NCBI RefSeq assembly: GCF_013346665.1 | Contig: NZ_JABVBB010000034.1 | Location: 496,001 to 560,000 of the forward strand | Length of the DNA stretch: 64,000 nt | Direction of reading: 5' to 3' | Source: Sulfitobacter maritimus | GTDB lineage: Bacteria; Pseudomonadota; Alphaproteobacteria; Rhodobacterales; Rhodobacteraceae | Shown here: positions 28,039-37,300 of the stretch, piece after piece | Position numbering within the stretch: the first letter of the stretch is position 1 | How the letters are laid out: the number at the start of each line of letters is the position of its first letter | Translations under genes and position numbers: made by a program | Notes under the pieces: model-generated | What the model saw: only the letters and a program-made list of their open reading frames with translations | Database searches by the model: none | What the model was told of the DNA's origin: nothing

Positions 28039-28685
28039 CAGCCCGATACCCGAATAAGGAAATCACAAAGGTCTTGTGTATGGTAGTGAATGTGGTCGCC
28101 TTCGCCGCGTTCGGGGGCCACGTGGACGGTGCGCATGCCCAAGGCGTGGGGGGCGGCGAGGTTGCGTGGATCGTCTTCAAACATAGCGGCGGTGGTGGTC
28201 TCAAACCCGTCGATGGCAAAGACTTTGTCAAAGGCGGCGCGTTCCGGTTTGGGCAGGTAATCCGCATGTTCGACACCGTAAACCGCATCGAAAAGCCCGC
28301 TGAGACCTCGGGCCGCAAGGACCCTTTCGGCATAGGGGGCGCAGCCGTTGGTATAGACGATGCGGCGGCCCGGCAGGGCGCGGATAGCGCGGGCAAGCTC
28401 GGGGTCGGGGGTGAGCCGGTCCATCGGGATGTCATGCACGTCTGTAAGATAGGGGCCGGGATCGACACCATGTTCGCGCATCAGCCCGGCCAGCGTGGTG
28501 CCATAGGTCTGCCAATAGTGCATTCGCAGGTGGTTGGCGCGGTCGCGGTCGACTTTGATCGCCTGCATGACCCAATCAACCATGCGCGCTTCGATCAGAT
28601 CGAAGAGCCGCGCCGAGGGCGGGTAGAGTGTCTGGTCCAGATCAAAGACCCAGGTGGTGACATGAGTGAAAGCATCGCGCGGCAT
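28038..28685 (-). CDS. HAD-family pyrimidine 5'-nucleotidase-like protein
   Basis: A 215-residue HAD hydrolase. Motif I is WVFDLDQTLYPP (nucleophile Asp), motif II is IVYTNG, and motifs III/IV are KPERAAF and FEDDPRN. The FDLDxTLYP pattern and cap region resemble the pyrimidine 5'-nucleotidase (SDT1/YjjG-like) subgroup. I chose the ATG at 28685, just before motif I; a longer frame to 28766 lacks family character. It is translationally coupled to the ubiH-like gene and divergent from the GntR regulator. Confidence 0.88.
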   Translation of the reverse strand: MPRDAFTHVTTWVFDLDQTLYPPSARLFDLIEARMVDWVMQAIKVDRDRANHLRMHYWQTYGTTLAGLMREHGVDPGPYLTDVHDIPMDRLTPDPELARAIRALPGRRIVYTNGCAPYAERVLAARGLSGLFDAVYGVEHADYLPKPERAAFDKVFAIDGFETTTAAMFEDDPRNLAAPHALGMRTVHVAPERGEGDHIHYHTQDLCDFLIRVSG

Positions 28686-28786
28686 GGCGCTAGAGGTAGG
28701 GCGAGACCGTGGGGTGCGCAAGCCCTGCGGGTTGCGCATATGGTCGGGGTGCGTAAGGTGACGCAACTTGCAAGGATGCGTGACGA

Positions 28787-29452
28787 ATGCCCGACCTGAT
28801 CAACCAACCGAAATCCGGCCCAACAGATGCCTATTCAATGATCCTAGAGGCGATTGATATTGGCACCTACCGCCCCGGCGACCGTTTGGTGGAGAGCGAA
28901 TTGGCGGACCGTTTTGGCATGTCGCGCACCCCGATCCGGGAAGCCTTGCAGCGGTTGGAAACGCAGTCTTTGCTGGTGCGGGATGGGCGCAGCCTGATCG
29001 TGGCCTCGCTGGACCACAACCAGATGGCCGAGCTTTATGTGGTACGCGGTGAACTGGAAGGCTTGGCCGCCCGATTGGCCGCGCGTCATGCCACCGCGGA
29101 GGAGGTCCGCGTGCTACGCGAAATGGTGGATGCTGACAACGCTTTGGCGGATAATCCGAACGCTTTGGCGCGGGCCAATAAGCGGTTTCACAAACAGATC
29201 CACCTTGCGTCCCACAACCGCTATCTGGTGCAACAGCTTGATCTTGTTCACCGTTCCATGGCGCTGATGGCCACGTCATCCTTGGCTGTCGAAGGGCGGG
29301 GGGAGATTGCGCAGGCGGAACATAATCAGATCGTTCGTATGATTGAGGCCCGTGATGAAGACGGTGCCGATAACGCGTTGCGCGAACACATCTCAGTCGC
29401 CTTTATGACACGGCTGAAGCAGGAAGCGGCGCGACGGGAGGATGATTTTTGA
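28787..29452 (+). CDS. GntR-family regulator, FadR/FCD subgroup
   Basis: A 221-residue regulator with an N-terminal GntR winged helix (about 10-75, PGDRLVESELADRFGMSRTPIREALQRLETQSLL) and an all-helical FCD ligand domain (about 85-210). The FCD domain carries metal-ligand-type residues (RGELEGLAARLAA, NKRFHKQIHLASHN, AEHNQIV, EHIS). Such regulators sense small carboxylates; the effector here is unknown. It is divergent from the HAD-ubiH operon, which it may control. Its last 50 bases overlap the 3' end of the convergent glycosyltransferase gene, which is unusual. Confidence 0.9.
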   Translation: MPDLINQPKSGPTDAYSMILEAIDIGTYRPGDRLVESELADRFGMSRTPIREALQRLETQSLLVRDGRSLIVASLDHNQMAELYVVRGELEGLAARLAARHATAEEVRVLREMVDADNALADNPNALARANKRFHKQIHLASHNRYLVQQLDLVHRSMALMATSSLAVEGRGEIAQAEHNQIVRMIEARDEDGADNALREHISVAFMTRLKQEAARREDDF

Positions 29453-31355
29453 CGTGACCTGCGCGGGCGGCGCAGTCTGTCGGCTCTTCTTCTGAGGATT
29501 GGCCGTGGGCCGTTTTGTCCCAATAGAATGGGCTGCTGGCAAATTCGTAGAGCGCTTTGAGCGCGGCCAGAGCGCCGAGGGCGAAGTAGAAAGGCAGCGT
29601 TAGCACATAGGGCAGAAGATGCCGGTGGCGTCGGTCTGATACGGCGAAGGCGGACAGGCTGAGGTTCAGCAGTTGCGACAGGATGAACAGACCGATCACC
29701 CCTGTCATCACCGCGGGCCCGAGCAGTTCCGCCGCCGGATGGGATAGACCGACGAAGGTCAGCCAAAGGGACCACAACAGCGGGGCAAGGGCGAATTGCG
29801 AGAATGTTGCCAAGAACAGCGTTTGCACACCCAGAAAACGAACCATGCCAAGGTCTTTCATTAGCCTGCGCGGTGCGCGCATATGTACAGACCAAGTCGT
29901 TAAAAAACCTTTAAGCCACCGTGACCGTTGCCGGACCCAAGGCCAAGGACGGCAGTTTGCCTCCTCATAGGTGACGGTGGGCAGGATTTCGGTGACATAG
30001 CCGTGCCGTGCGAGCCGAAGCCCGAGGTCGGCGTCCTCGGTCACGTTGTGGGCGTCCCAGCCCCCCAACCGCTCCAGAATCTCGCGCCGGAAAAACAGGG
30101 TGGTGCCGCCCAAGGGGACGACCAGCCCAAGCCGCGCCACGCCGGGCAACAGCACCCGCCACCAACTGGCATATTCAATGGCAAAACAGCGTGACATCCA
30201 ATTGCTGCGGCTGTTGTAATAGTCCAACACCCCCTGCAGGCAGGCCACATTGTCCGGGGCTTGGTGAAAGCGGGTGGCGATCTGTTCGATTTGATCGGGT
30301 TCCGGTGCATCCTCCGCATCCCAAACGCCGATAATGCTGCCTTTGCAGAAATCGAGCGCGTAGTTGAGCGCGCGGGGTTTGGTGCGCAGCTGGCCGGCTT
30401 CCGGCACTTCGATAAGGCTGATCCAACTGGGCAGGGCGGTGCGGTTGAGGGTCTCTCGGGTCACCTCATCACCTGCTTCTAACACCAGCACGACCTGCAA
30501 CAACGATTTTGGATAGGTCAGCCGTGAGAGCCGGGAAATCAATGCGCTTGCGATTTCCTGCTCTTTATAAAGGGGGACCATCACCGAAACGCGCGGCAGG
30601 CGGAAGTCGGAAGGCGGGACGCGGGGGGGCGTCGTAGGCGCTCGCGGCTTGAGAAGGGTGGAGGCGAGTGCTGCGGCTTTGAGGCCGGTGGTCATGGCTA
30701 AGGTCAGCGTAGCCCAGAGCAACGCGGCAGACAGCGCTACGGTGGGTGCAAGGAAAACAGAAGCGAGAATCACGCTGCAGAGCGCCACGGCCCAGATTTG
30801 CCGCCGTAGTGGATTGGCTGCCCACCCTCGGCAGCTTTCGACCATTGGCACGCGGGTTGCGGCCTTATGCGCGAGTTCCTGACCATAGAGCGCGGTAATG
30901 TGGTCCTGAACCTGCTGGGGTTCCGCGATCACCGGCAAAAACCGCTTTCCTGCGCTTCCCATACAGGCGCAAAGGCGGTCGAACTGGGCTGGCTGACCGG
31001 TTACAACGAGCAGCCTGTCGCCAATCTCCAGCCAAGGCACGGCGCCGAATTCGAGACAGAGCGCGACAGGGAGCCGATGCCGCAGCCGTGGATCAGGCGG
31101 GTCTTTGCAAAGATCGACAGGCTGGGCTTGGTACTGATGGGCGAGCGCGTGCAGAATGTCGGCCCGTGAAATCAGCCCTTCGGCGGCCAGAATTTCACCC
31201 AAAGGCACGTCGATTCGGCGCTGCAACGCCAGACCGTGGAGCAAATCCTTAGGGCTAATCGCGCCGGAATTGACGAGATAGCGGCCTATTGGCAGCCTTT
31301 CCGCGGGCGGTGATGCCGCCTGCGGGTCTGGCAAAAGCAAGCGTAGCGTGCTCAT
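29403..31355 (-). CDS. MshEN-domain glycosyltransferase family 2 membrane protein
   Basis: A 650-residue fusion. Residues about 20-150 resemble the MshEN/GspE N-terminal domain (LVNSGAISPKDLLHGLALQRRIDVPLGEILAAEGLISRADILHALAHQY), a fold that binds c-di-GMP in MshE-type ATPases. Two membrane helices follow at about 190-235. The GT2 domain comes next, with VSVMVPLYKE, an acidic DAEDAPEPDQ motif, TEDADLGLRL and the QRSRWLKG processive-type motif. Several C-terminal membrane helices end the protein. I infer an inner-membrane polysaccharide synthase that may respond to c-di-GMP. The ATG at 31355 was chosen with GGGG upstream; ATG 31367 and TTG 31370 are alternatives. It overlaps the GntR gene 3' end by 50 bases. 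Confidence 0.88.
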   Translation of the reverse strand: MSTLRLLLPDPQAASPPAERLPIGRYLVNSGAISPKDLLHGLALQRRIDVPLGEILAAEGLISRADILHALAHQYQAQPVDLCKDPPDPRLRHRLPVALCLEFGAVPWLEIGDRLLVVTGQPAQFDRLCACMGSAGKRFLPVIAEPQQVQDHITALYGQELAHKAATRVPMVESCRGWAANPLRRQIWAVALCSVILASVFLAPTVALSAALLWATLTLAMTTGLKAAALASTLLKPRAPTTPPRVPPSDFRLPRVSVMVPLYKEQEIASALISRLSRLTYPKSLLQVVLVLEAGDEVTRETLNRTALPSWISLIEVPEAGQLRTKPRALNYALDFCKGSIIGVWDAEDAPEPDQIEQIATRFHQAPDNVACLQGVLDYYNSRSNWMSRCFAIEYASWWRVLLPGVARLGLVVPLGGTTLFFRREILERLGGWDAHNVTEDADLGLRLARHGYVTEILPTVTYEEANCRPWPWVRQRSRWLKGFLTTWSVHMRAPRRLMKDLGMVRFLGVQTLFLATFSQFALAPLLWSLWLTFVGLSHPAAELLGPAVMTGVIGLFILSQLLNLSLSAFAVSDRRHRHLLPYVLTLPFYFALGALAALKALYEFASSPFYWDKTAHGQSSEEEPTDCAARAGHVKNHPPVAPLPASAVS

Positions 31356-31365
31356 CACATACCCC

Positions 31366-31380
31366 ATCAATCAAATTGAT
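31366..31380. promoter_or_regulatory. Short palindrome upstream of the glycosyltransferase gene
   Basis: ATCAAT-caa-ATTGAT is a perfect six-bp inverted repeat, 10 bases before the chosen start. It could be an operator. It is not an FNR box (arms are in the reverse order), so no regulator is assigned. Confidence 0.3.
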
Positions 31381-31446
31381 AGGAAAGTGACAGCAAACCG
31401 TTAAGCGTGCGTTAATCTCGATCAGTGCAACTGAAAGCAGATCAAA

Positions 31447-32607
31447 TTAAGCGGCCCGATCCGCCATGGCTTGGCTAAACCGTTCAAACAGATAGTAGCT
31501 GTCCTGCGGGCCGGGGCTGGCTTCGGGGTGGTGCTGCACGGACCAGACGGGGCGGCCATCGACGCGGATGCCGCAGTTCGACCCGTCAAAGAGCGAGATA
31601 TGCGTCTCGCGCACGCCTTCGGGCAGGGATTGACCGTCGACCGCAAAGCCGTGGTTCATCGAGGTGATCTCGACCTTCCCGGTGTCGTTGTCCTTGACTG
31701 GGTGGTTGGCGCCGTGGTGGCCATGGCTCATCTTGACGGTCTTGGCCCCAAGGGCGAGGGCCAGCATTTGGTGGCCAAGGCAGATGCCGAAAACGGGCAG
31801 ATCAGTCTTGTCCAAAACGTCGCGGATCATCGGCACGGCATAGGCGCCCGTCGCCGCAGGATCGCCGGGTCCATTGGACAGAAAAACACCGTCAGGCTGA
31901 TGCGCCATGACGTCTTCATAGGTGGCCGTGGCGGGCAGTACGGTCACGTCACAACCAGCCGAGGCAAGGCAGCGCAGGATGTTGCGTTTTGCGCCGTAAT
32001 CCACTGCAACGACTTTATGTTTTGCCTCTGTCTGGGGCGCGTAGCCGTCGGGCCACGCCCACCGCATTTCGTTCCACTGGTAGGTTTGCGCGCAGGTGAC
32101 ATCTTTGGCCAGATCCATGCCTTCAAGCCCGGCAAAATCATGCGCGGCGGCGACCAGCGCTTCGACATCAAAATTGCCGTTGGGATCATGGGCGAGGGCC
32201 GCATGGGGCGCGCCTTGCTGGCGGATCGCGCGGGTCAAACGCCGGGTGTCGACGCCGCCAATGGCGATGCGGCCGCGGGCGGCGAGCCAGTCGGACAAGG
32301 GCTGCACATTGCGCCAGCTGCTTGGGGTTGTGGGCATCCATTTCACCACCATCCCAGCGGCGACCGGATCACCGGTTTCATCGTCCTCGGGATTGGTGCC
32401 GACATTGCCGATATGCGGGAAAGTGAAGGTCACGATCTGGCCCGCGTAGGACGGATCCGTCATGATTTCCTGATAGCCGGTCATGGCGGTGTTAAAGCAC
32501 AGCTCCGCGACGGTCTGGCCGGTGGCGCCGAACCCCATGCCGTAGAAGATGGAGCCATCGGCGAGGGCAAGACAGGCGGTTGGGCGGGGGCGAGCGGGCG
32601 CGGACAT
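31447..32607 (-). CDS. carA: Carbamoyl-phosphate synthase small (glutaminase) subunit
   Basis: CarA supplies ammonia from glutamine to CarB for carbamoyl phosphate used in arginine and pyrimidine synthesis. The 386-residue protein has the N-terminal CPSase_sm_chain domain (LALADGSIFYGMGFGATGQTVAELCFNTAMTGYQEI) and a class I glutamine amidotransferase domain. The catalytic Cys is in FGICLGHQMLALALGAKT, the GNGPGDP-type motif reads SNGPGDP, and the His/Glu pair is in VQHHPEASPGP. carB is not adjacent. The divergent yqeY starts about 200 bases upstream. Confidence 0.98.
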   Translation of the reverse strand: MSAPARPRPTACLALADGSIFYGMGFGATGQTVAELCFNTAMTGYQEIMTDPSYAGQIVTFTFPHIGNVGTNPEDDETGDPVAAGMVVKWMPTTPSSWRNVQPLSDWLAARGRIAIGGVDTRRLTRAIRQQGAPHAALAHDPNGNFDVEALVAAAHDFAGLEGMDLAKDVTCAQTYQWNEMRWAWPDGYAPQTEAKHKVVAVDYGAKRNILRCLASAGCDVTVLPATATYEDVMAHQPDGVFLSNGPGDPAATGAYAVPMIRDVLDKTDLPVFGICLGHQMLALALGAKTVKMSHGHHGANHPVKDNDTGKVEITSMNHGFAVDGQSLPEGVRETHISLFDGSNCGIRVDGRPVWSVQHHPEASPGPQDSYYLFERFSQAMADRAA

Positions 32608-32803
32608 GGGGCAGTCTCCGGGCAGGGAATGAGCGGGTAAACGGGTGGCAACCTAATCGCGGCAGCGGGGCGGGTCAATAGCTGCTGTCAAATGAGATTT
32701 CGTGGTTTTACAGGTACTTACCGCGGACTGCCCCCCCATTGCCGCCGCGCGGCATAGCGGGTATGCTCGGACCCTTGTCATGAGCGAACACAGGAAAACC
32801 ACC

Positions 32804-33265
32804 ATGTCACTGCGGACCCGCATCTCTGATGCTCTGAAACAGGCGATGAAAGACAAGGCGGCGGACCGGCTGTCGACCCTGCGGCTGATCAATGCTGCGA
32901 TCAAGGATAAGGACATTGCCGCACGCGCCCAAGGCAATGATGACGGTGTGTCTGAGGCTGAGGTTCTGGCGATTTTGAGCAAGATGGCCAAACAACGTCA
33001 GGAATCAGCGCGGGCCTATGAGGAAGGCGGGCGTTTGGACTTGGCCGAGCGCGAGCGCGAAGAGGTTGAAGTCATTGAGGAATTCTTACCACGCCAGTTG
33101 AGCGTGACGGAAACCGCAGCGGCGGTAGATGCGGCTGTGGAGGAAATCGGCGCCACCTCGATCCGGGACATGGGCAAGGTGATGGGCCTGCTGAAAGAAC
33201 GCTATACCGGACAGATGGATTTCGGCGCTGTCGGGCCGGTGATCAAGGCGCGGTTGAGCCAATAG
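32804..33265 (+). CDS. GatB/YqeY domain-containing protein
   Basis: A 153-residue helical protein of the YqeY family (MSLRTRISDALKQAMKDKAADRLSTLRLINAAIKDKDI...EEFLPRQLS...MGKVMGLLKERYTGQMDFGAVGPVIKARL). It resembles the tRNA-binding tail of GatB. The exact function is unknown, though a link to aminoacyl-tRNA handling is suspected from fold. The ATG at 32804 follows AGGA. A longer frame from 32702 is rejected because the added residues lie in the carA-yqeY promoter gap. Confidence 0.92.
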   Translation: MSLRTRISDALKQAMKDKAADRLSTLRLINAAIKDKDIAARAQGNDDGVSEAEVLAILSKMAKQRQESARAYEEGGRLDLAEREREEVEVIEEFLPRQLSVTETAAAVDAAVEEIGATSIRDMGKVMGLLKERYTGQMDFGAVGPVIKARLSQ

Positions 33266-33291
33266 TCGGCGCAGAAAGTTAGTTGAATTAC

Positions 33292-33322
33292 AAAGGGCTG
33301 GGCTGCGAAGTTCAGCCCTTTT
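33292..33322 (+). terminator. Intrinsic terminator after yqeY
   Basis: AAAGGGCTG (33292-33300) pairs with CAGCCCTTT (33313-33321), giving a U-rich 3' end (TTTT). It overlaps the last codons of the convergent DUF2244 gene. Confidence 0.75.
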
Positions 33323-33803
33323 GCCGTTGCAGGTGACGGGAGAGATCTTCGAACAGCGCGATGCGTTCTTCTTCGCTGAGGAACGCGCCGATCTCGACCT
33401 CGCGGCCCTCGCCGCGGAGCGTGACATAATGCGGGACTGGGCCGTCCTCTTCGTATTTCGTCACCTGCGTCCAATAGCGGTTGCAGTCCCACTCTTTGAC
33501 CTCGCCCTTGGCGGTTGTGTGGATCAAGGTGGCAGTGGTGTCGTTGAGGGTCAGGACCTCTTCGATCTGGCGGGCGCGGTGGTTGTGCTGCAATGCCCAA
33601 TAGAGCGCCGCTAAGGCCAAGATAACAAATGGTAATAAACCCCAGAGGAACACCGTGCCGAGCAGCGCGACAAGCGGGACCATCGCCATGATAAAGGTCG
33701 CCAGCATAAAGGCGGCAAAGCCACGCGCAGGCAGGGATTGATGCGGCCAGAGGCGCATTTGCTGCGGGGTGGCGCGAGGCGGGGTTGTCCATTTGTAGGG
33801 CAT
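33312..33803 (-). CDS. DUF2244 domain-containing membrane protein
   Basis: A 163-residue protein with two adjacent membrane helices (about 27-70) and a soluble C-terminal half (LTLNDTTATLIHTTAKGEVKEWDCNRYWTQVTKYEEDGPVPHYVTLRGEGREVEIGAFLSEEER). This is the DUF2244 pattern, which is common in alphaproteobacteria and of unknown function. I chose the ATG at 33803 (MPYKW). The frame stays open to 33947, but the additional residues are Pro/Asn-rich and probably not translated. It is convergent with yqeY. Confidence 0.85.
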   Translation of the reverse strand: MPYKWTTPPRATPQQMRLWPHQSLPARGFAAFMLATFIMAMVPLVALLGTVFLWGLLPFVILALAALYWALQHNHRARQIEEVLTLNDTTATLIHTTAKGEVKEWDCNRYWTQVTKYEEDGPVPHYVTLRGEGREVEIGAFLSEEERIALFEDLSRHLQRQKG

Positions 33804-34266
33804 GGCAAGGCTCTGGCTCAGGATGCAGAAAAGATAACATCTGAGGGCGCGAAAACAATGCGGCGCGGGGACGCGGTGGGGGGTGTTTGAGCGCGGCGTT
33901 AAGTTTGAGTTGTTAGGGTTTGATATTGTTGGGATTTTGTGAGTCACAAGTTGTGCACCGGGCGTACACTGGGCGTGCTGCTTGGGTGTGGGGATTCGGC
34001 GGTAAGGGGCGGGTTAACGTGGCGGATGGTGTGATCGTTACCTGAAAGTTATTTAGTGTGCTCAGCGCCTGCCAGGGGTTGGCGACCCGACGCGTGATCT
34101 TTCCCGTCACGATATGTGTTCGCGGTGTAGCGCCTAGTCCCACCAAATCGTCTACCCGTCGCACCCGAAGTGCGCAAATATGAACAGGCATGCCCTTGGC
34201 GTGACAGGCGGGCAGGCGATGGCCTGGCGTCGGAAGCTCGATTTCGGACCGGTGTGGGAGGCTGAA
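33804..34266. other. Gene-free interval between DUF2244 gene and pyruvate carboxylase
   Basis: About 460 bases without a convincing gene. The DUF2244 promoter should lie at the left end, since the gene reads leftward. An open minus-strand frame crosses it but has no ribosome-binding site or domain. The rest shows no tRNA cloverleaf or known riboswitch to my eye. An unannotated small RNA is possible but not supported by a clear terminator. Confidence 0.4.
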
Positions 34267-34293
34267 CGGCGCGTCTAATAATAAGACGCGCCG
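34267..34293 (-). terminator. Perfect hairpin after pyruvate carboxylase
   Basis: CGGCGCGTCT (34267-34276) and AGACGCGCCG (34284-34293) form a ten-bp perfect stem with an AATAATA loop, 10 bases beyond the pyc stop on the minus strand. There is no T-run, so it is a stable 3' structure of probable termination function. Confidence 0.6.
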
Positions 34294-34303
34294 CTTGGGT
34301 GCG

Positions 34304-37300
34304 TTACTCCAATTCGACCAGCAGGTCCTTAGCGTCGATCTGGCCCCCGGCTTGCACATGGACAGCCTTTACCACGGCATCCCGTTCGGCGTGCAGGCCG
34401 GTTTCCATCTTCATTGCCTCAATGGTCAGCAGCAGATCGCCGGTCTTGACGCTCTGCCCGACTTTGACCCCGACAGAGGCGACCACCCCCGGCATCGGCG
34501 CACCGATGTGGTTGGTATTGCCAGCTTCGGCCTTGGGGCGTTGCACGGTGGCGTCTTTGACCAGACGGTTGGCCACGCGGACGATGCGGGGCTGGCCGTT
34601 CAATTCGAAAAAGACTTTGACCTCGCCATCTTCACCGGCCTCAGATTCGGCCTGCAAACGGATTTCCAAGGTCTTGCCGGGGTCAATCTCGGCGGAGATT
34701 TCCTCGCCCGGTTCCATGCCGTAAAAGAACGTATGGGTCGGCAGGGTGCGCACCGGGCCGTAGAGTTTGTGACGCTCCATATAATCAAGGAAAACCTTGG
34801 GATACATGAGATAGCCGCAGAGGTCCTCATCGTCGATCTGGATGCCGTCGAGCTTTTCGGAGAGGTCCTTGCGCGTGGCTTCAATATCCACCGGCGCGAG
34901 ATGTTTGCCGGGGCGGTCGGTATTGGGCGTGTCGCCTTTCAGCACCTTTTTGACAATGCCTTCGGGAAAGCCGCCGGGTGGTTGGCCGAGGTTGCCGCGC
35001 ATCATGTCGATTACGCTGTCGGGAAAGGACACATCGGTGTTTGGGTCTTCGACCTGCGCGCGGGTCAGCCCTTGGGAGACCATCATCAGCGCCATGTCGC
35101 CCACCACCTTGGAGGAGGGGGTCACCTTGACGATATCGCCGAACATCTGGTTCACATCCGCATAAGTGCGGGCGACCTCGGGCCAGCGGTCGTCTAGTCC
35201 CATGGAAGCGGCTTGCGCCTTGAGGTTGGTGAACTGGCCGCCGGGCATTTCGTGCAGATAGACCTCGGAAGACGGGGCCTGCATACCGGTCTCAAAGGCG
35301 GCGTAGTGACCGCGCACTTCTTCCCAGTAATCAGAGATTTCGCGGACGGCTTTGATGTCGATCCCGGTGTCGCGGTCGGTGTGCTTTAATGCGGAGACCA
35401 CGGTGCCAAGGGTCGCTTGCGAGGTGTTGCCCGAGAACGCATCCATCGCGCAATCGACCGCATCGACGCCCGCTTCGGAGGCCGCAAGGATCGTCGCCGT
35501 GGCGCTGCCGGCGGTGTCGTGAGTGTGGAAGTGGATCGGCAGGCCGACCTCGGATTTCAACGCTTTGACCAGCACGCGGGCTTGGGCGGGTTTGAGTAAT
35601 CCGGCCATGTCTTTAAGACCCAAGACATGAGCGCCGGCGGCTTTCAGGTCTTTGCCCATGTTCACGTAATACTGAAGGTCGTATTTCGCGCGGTCGGGGT
35701 CAAAGATGTCGCCAGTGTAGCAGATCGTGCCTTCGCAGATCTTGCCCGACTCGATCACCGCATCCATCGCCACACGCATGTTCTCGACCCAGTTCAGACT
35801 GTCGAAGACGCGGAACACATCAACCCCGGTGTTGGCGGCGGTGGCGACGAATTTCTGCACCACATTGTCGGGGTAGTTGGTGTAGCCCACGCCGTTGGAG
35901 GCGCGCAGGAGCATTTGCGTCATGACATTGGGCATGGCGGCACGCAGGTCACGCAGGCGCTGCCACGGGCATTCCTGCAAGAAACGGTAGGCCACGTCAA
36001 AGGTCGCGCCGCCCCAACATTCGACCGAGAAGAGCTGCGGCAGGTTGGCGGCATAGGCTGGGGCCACGCGGATCATATCGCGCGAGCGCATGCGGGTGGC
36101 GAGCAGGGACTGGTGCGCATCGCGCATGGTGGTGTCGGTGATAAGCAGTTGTCGCTGCTGGCTCATCCAATCGGCCACGGCCTGCGGGCCCTTTTGTTCC
36201 AATAGGTTACGTGTGCCCATCTGCGGCTCGCCGCGCAGCGCGGGCGGTCTGGGGTCGCGCACATGGGCGGCGGGCAGGGCGTGGCCCTTGGTCTCCGGAT
36301 GGCCGTTCACGGTGATGTCCGCAATATAGGTCAGCACCTTGGTCGCGCGGTCGCGGCGCTGTTCGAACTCGAACAACTCGGGCGTCTCGTCGATGAACTT
36401 GGTGGTGTATTCGTTGCTTAGAAACGTCGGATGTTTCAGCAGGTTTTCGACAAAAGCGATGTTAGTCGACACGCCGCGCACGCGGAATTCGCGCAAGGCG
36501 CGGTCCATCCGGGCGATGGCCATTTCAGGCGTGGGGGCCTTGGCGGTGACTTTAGTCAGCAGGCTGTCGTAGTAGCGCGTGATGACGCCGCCTGCATAGG
36601 CCGTGCCGCCGTCGAGCCGGATGCCCATGCCTGTGGCCGAGCGGTAGGCGGTGATGCGGCCATAGTCGGGGATGAAATTGTTCTGCGGGTCTTCGGTGGT
36701 GACGCGGGTCTGCAGCGCGTGGCCAGTGAGGGTGATGTCCTCTTGGCGCGCCTTGCCGGTGGCTTCGGCGAGGCTCTTGCCCTCAGCGATGAGGATCTGG
36801 GCGCGGACGATGTCGATGCCGGTGACCTCTTCGGTGACGGTATGTTCGACCTGCACGCGGGGATTCACTTCGATGAAGTAGAATTTGCCGTCGTCCATAT
36901 CCATCAGGAATTCGACGGTGCCGGCACATTCGTAATTCACATGGGCGCAGATTTTGCGGCCCAAGTCGCAGATTTCGGCGCGTTGGTCTTCGCTCAGGTA
37001 AGGGGCGGGGGCACGTTCGACGACCTTTTGGTTGCGGCGCTGGACCGAGCAGTCACGCTCATAGAGATGGTAGATGTCGCCCTGTTTGTCGCCCAATATT
37101 TGCACTTCGACATGACGGGCGCGGAGGATCATCTTCTCCAGATAGCCTTCGCCGTTGCCAAAGGCGGCTTCGGCTTCGCGGCGGCCTTCGCGGACTTTTT
37201 CTTCAAGTTCTTTTTCAGACATGATCGGGCGCATGCCGCGACCGCCGCCACCCCAGGAGGCTTTGAGCATCAGGGGGTAGCCGACTTCAGCAGCCTCGGC

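Noticed and set aside
31366..31380. FNR/CRP-type site upstream of the glycosyltransferase
   Set aside because: The palindrome has ATCAAT first and ATTGAT second, the reverse of the TTGAT-N4-ATCAA consensus.
31471..32640. 389-codon plus-strand frame opposite carA
   Set aside because: Antisense shadow; carA has all catalytic motifs on the other strand.
33913..34359. 148-codon minus-strand frame upstream of DUF2244 gene
   Set aside because: No ribosome-binding site, no recognisable domain, overlaps the pyc 3' end and hairpin.
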